Below, in pieces: positions 6,466 through 7,549 of a stretch of DNA of 7,549 bases. Under the pieces are notes generated by a model that searched no databases, was not told the origin of the DNA, and worked only from the letters and a program-made list of their open reading frames with translations. Origin of the DNA: Anaerolineaceae bacterium UBA5365 (lineage in GTDB: Bacteria; Chloroflexota; Anaerolineae; Anaerolineales; Anaerolineaceae); NCBI GenBank assembly GCA_002407905.1, contig DHPL01000067.1:34124-41672 (forward strand), in the 5' to 3' direction. The position numbers were made by a program, and so were the translations under genes. Numbering within the stretch: position 1 is the first letter of the stretch; each line of letters starts with the position of its first letter.

Positions 6466-7308
6466 TTAGAGCCCTTGGTCCTCAACAAACTTATAAAAAG
6501 CTTTTTCTTCCGCCTGGTCAGCAGCTGAGATCGTGCCCACGGGTGCCGCGTAAACCATGAATTCTTCCTGTCCATCCAATTCAAAAAGCTTGTCGCAGAA
6601 TTCCTGGTCGTAGGCAGCAATGGCACAGGTTCCCAGGCCCAGGGCAGCGCAAGCCAGATAAAGGTTCTGGGCCACATGCCCCGCATCGATCAAGACCACC
6701 CGGTGCGCGCTAATTCCATAACGCCACTCTGCCCGGTAGGCCACGCAGCTCCAGTAAAAGATCACATCCGCCTTGGCTGCCCAGCTTTGCCCGCTTAGGC
6801 TGGCGCTGATGGTACCTTTAGGCTCTTCCACCGGCCCCAGGAATTCCAGCTGATGCCCCATCGGCAGATAATGATACAAACCTGCCTCCAGGCCTTCTAC
6901 CCGGTTGACGACCAGGTAAGTTTCAAACGCGTGCCGGCCGCCCCCCGAAGGCACCGTGCGTAAGGTAGCGTAAGATTTCCCGCGGATATCCCGGATGCCC
7001 TGGCTGGCCCAGAGCAGGAAGGAAAGATTCAGGAGGGAAATGCCGCCCTGACTGTAATAGCGCGAACTTTTGCGCTGGCGCATCAGGGTATAGGCGTCCT
7101 TGGGCATGCTCAGGCTTTCGAAGTCCCGCGGCAGGTCAATGGGGGCTTGCCCCGGGCGCATGGGCGCCTTCACCAGAGGCGGCTGCGGGCGCTTGAGGTT
7201 TTGGTCGGACTCATAGGCCTTGTAAACCTCGTCGCTATAGTAACGCCAGGCTTTCATGAATTGGCGTCCATTTTGGGTATACGCCTTTTGTTCTTCAGGA
7301 TCCAGCAT
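6466..7308 (-). CDS. SagB-type dehydrogenase (nitroreductase-fold flavoprotein)
   Basis: This is an FMN-dependent oxidoreductase of the SagB/ThcOx branch of the nitroreductase fold. In bacteriocin pathways such enzymes oxidise azolines to azoles in peptides; many lone homologues have unknown substrates. In 280 residues: N-terminal helical region (1-45) typical of the branch; FMN-contact segment MRQRKSSRYY (76-85); SLLNLSFLLWASQGI (91-105); TVPSGGGRHAFETYLVV (118-134) with VEGLEAGLYHYLP (137-149); and DAGHVAQNLYLACAALGLGT (208-227), the dimer/FMN helix and glycine turn; C-terminal EEFMVYAAPVG (248-258). Start ATG has GGAGGT 5 bases upstream. The 67-base gap before it (7375-7309) shows no strong promoter. 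No YcaO cyclodehydratase, docking protein or precursor peptide is visible in the window, so a thiazole/oxazole peptide role is not supported here. The next gene, the histidine phosphatase, follows after 7 bases. Confidence 0.92.
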   Translation of the reverse strand: MLDPEEQKAYTQNGRQFMKAWRYYSDEVYKAYESDQNLKRPQPPLVKAPMRPGQAPIDLPRDFESLSMPKDAYTLMRQRKSSRYYSQGGISLLNLSFLLWASQGIRDIRGKSYATLRTVPSGGGRHAFETYLVVNRVEGLEAGLYHYLPMGHQLEFLGPVEEPKGTISASLSGQSWAAKADVIFYWSCVAYRAEWRYGISAHRVVLIDAGHVAQNLYLACAALGLGTCAIAAYDQEFCDKLFELDGQEEFMVYAAPVGTISAADQAEEKAFYKFVEDQGL

Positions 7309-7375
7309 CGTTCACCTCCGGAGTATTGATGTGGGTTAATCTTAATCGCAGGACTGCCGCTTGTGTCATTCTTGG

Positions 7376-7549
7376 TCAGCCAAGCGCCGCTTGGAGGATT
7401 TCCGGCAGCTCGTCCACCTTTAGATTCTCCTGCCTAAGGGGTATGAGGTTGCGGACGAATCTAAAACCAGAGCGCGCGAGCGCTTCCAGGCTCTCATTGC
7501 CCTCCGGTTTTTCCTGATGCAGCGCCATCTGGCTCAACGCTCTCACCAG
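7376..7549 (-). CDS. C-terminal end of an unidentified gene (partial)
   Basis: A minus-strand frame runs without a stop from the right window edge for 57 codons to TGA at 7378-7376. The peptide is rich in Leu, Glu, Ala and Arg and looks helical (ALSQMALHQEKPEGNESLEA near its start, VDELPEILQAALG at its end). Codon choice (GCG, CTG, GAG, CGC) is like that of the neighbouring genes, and the strand and spacing fit the gene order. I do not recognise a family, and the true length lies outside the window. A chance open frame of this size cannot be excluded. Confidence 0.5.
   Translation of the reverse strand: MVRALSQMALHQEKPEGNESLEALARSGFRFVRNLIPLRQENLKVDELPEILQAALG

Noticed and set aside
6459..6686. 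76-residue N-terminal extension of the histidine phosphatase
   Set aside because: It lies within the SagB-type coding region in another frame, is rich in Trp and Arg, and the ATG at 6458 places the RHC motif at the usual distance from the N-terminus.
6466..7308. Thiazole/oxazole-modified peptide cluster around the SagB-type gene
   Set aside because: No YcaO, docking protein, precursor peptide or transporter gene is visible; the neighbours are a histidine phosphatase and an unrecognised fragment.

Overview
All credible genes in this window lie on the minus strand, so the biology reads from right to left. Coding density is high, GC content is moderate, and Shine-Dalgarno sites are mostly clear. 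No RNA gene, mobile element, CRISPR array or long repeat is visible, and no stretch longer than about 135 bases lacks a gene. The secreted subtilase has a C-terminal beta-domain ending in an Asp-rich DPDGDSNGT tail, and a lone SagB-type dehydrogenase is present. This mix would fit a Chloroflexota genome of the Anaerolineae type, but that placement is an impression from protein style, not a demonstration.

Layout in transcription order: (1) the last 57 codons of an unidentified gene (7549-7376); (2) a SagB-type nitroreductase-fold dehydrogenase (7308-6466), followed after 7 bases by (3) a histidine phosphatase (6458-5883), very likely one transcript; (4) a gap of about 135 bases with a GC hairpin and a weak promoter candidate; (5) an NTF2/SnoaL-like small protein (5747-5367) overlapping by 20 bases (6) a class I SAM-dependent methyltransferase (5386-4562), apparently starting at TTG; (7) a 100-base structured spacer with competing hairpins; (8) an exported DUF6544/DUF6920-like protein (4461-3610); (9) a secreted subtilisin-family protease with prodomain, PA insert and C-terminal domain (3504-1564), closed by a convincing intrinsic terminator; (10) dihydrolipoamide dehydrogenase (1428-31) with its own TATAAT promoter. 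The last 30 bases at the left edge hold nothing I can identify.

The genes do not form one obvious pathway. They look like several small transcription units: a SagB/phosphatase pair, an NTF2-like/methyltransferase pair, two exported proteins, and a central-metabolism flavoenzyme. I see no clear new system. The points most worth a second look are the competing hairpins directly upstream of the DUF6544-like gene, a shared TTTTTCGTC-N-(-10) motif upstream of the protease and the dehydrogenase, and the lone SagB-type enzyme coupled to a histidine phosphatase.
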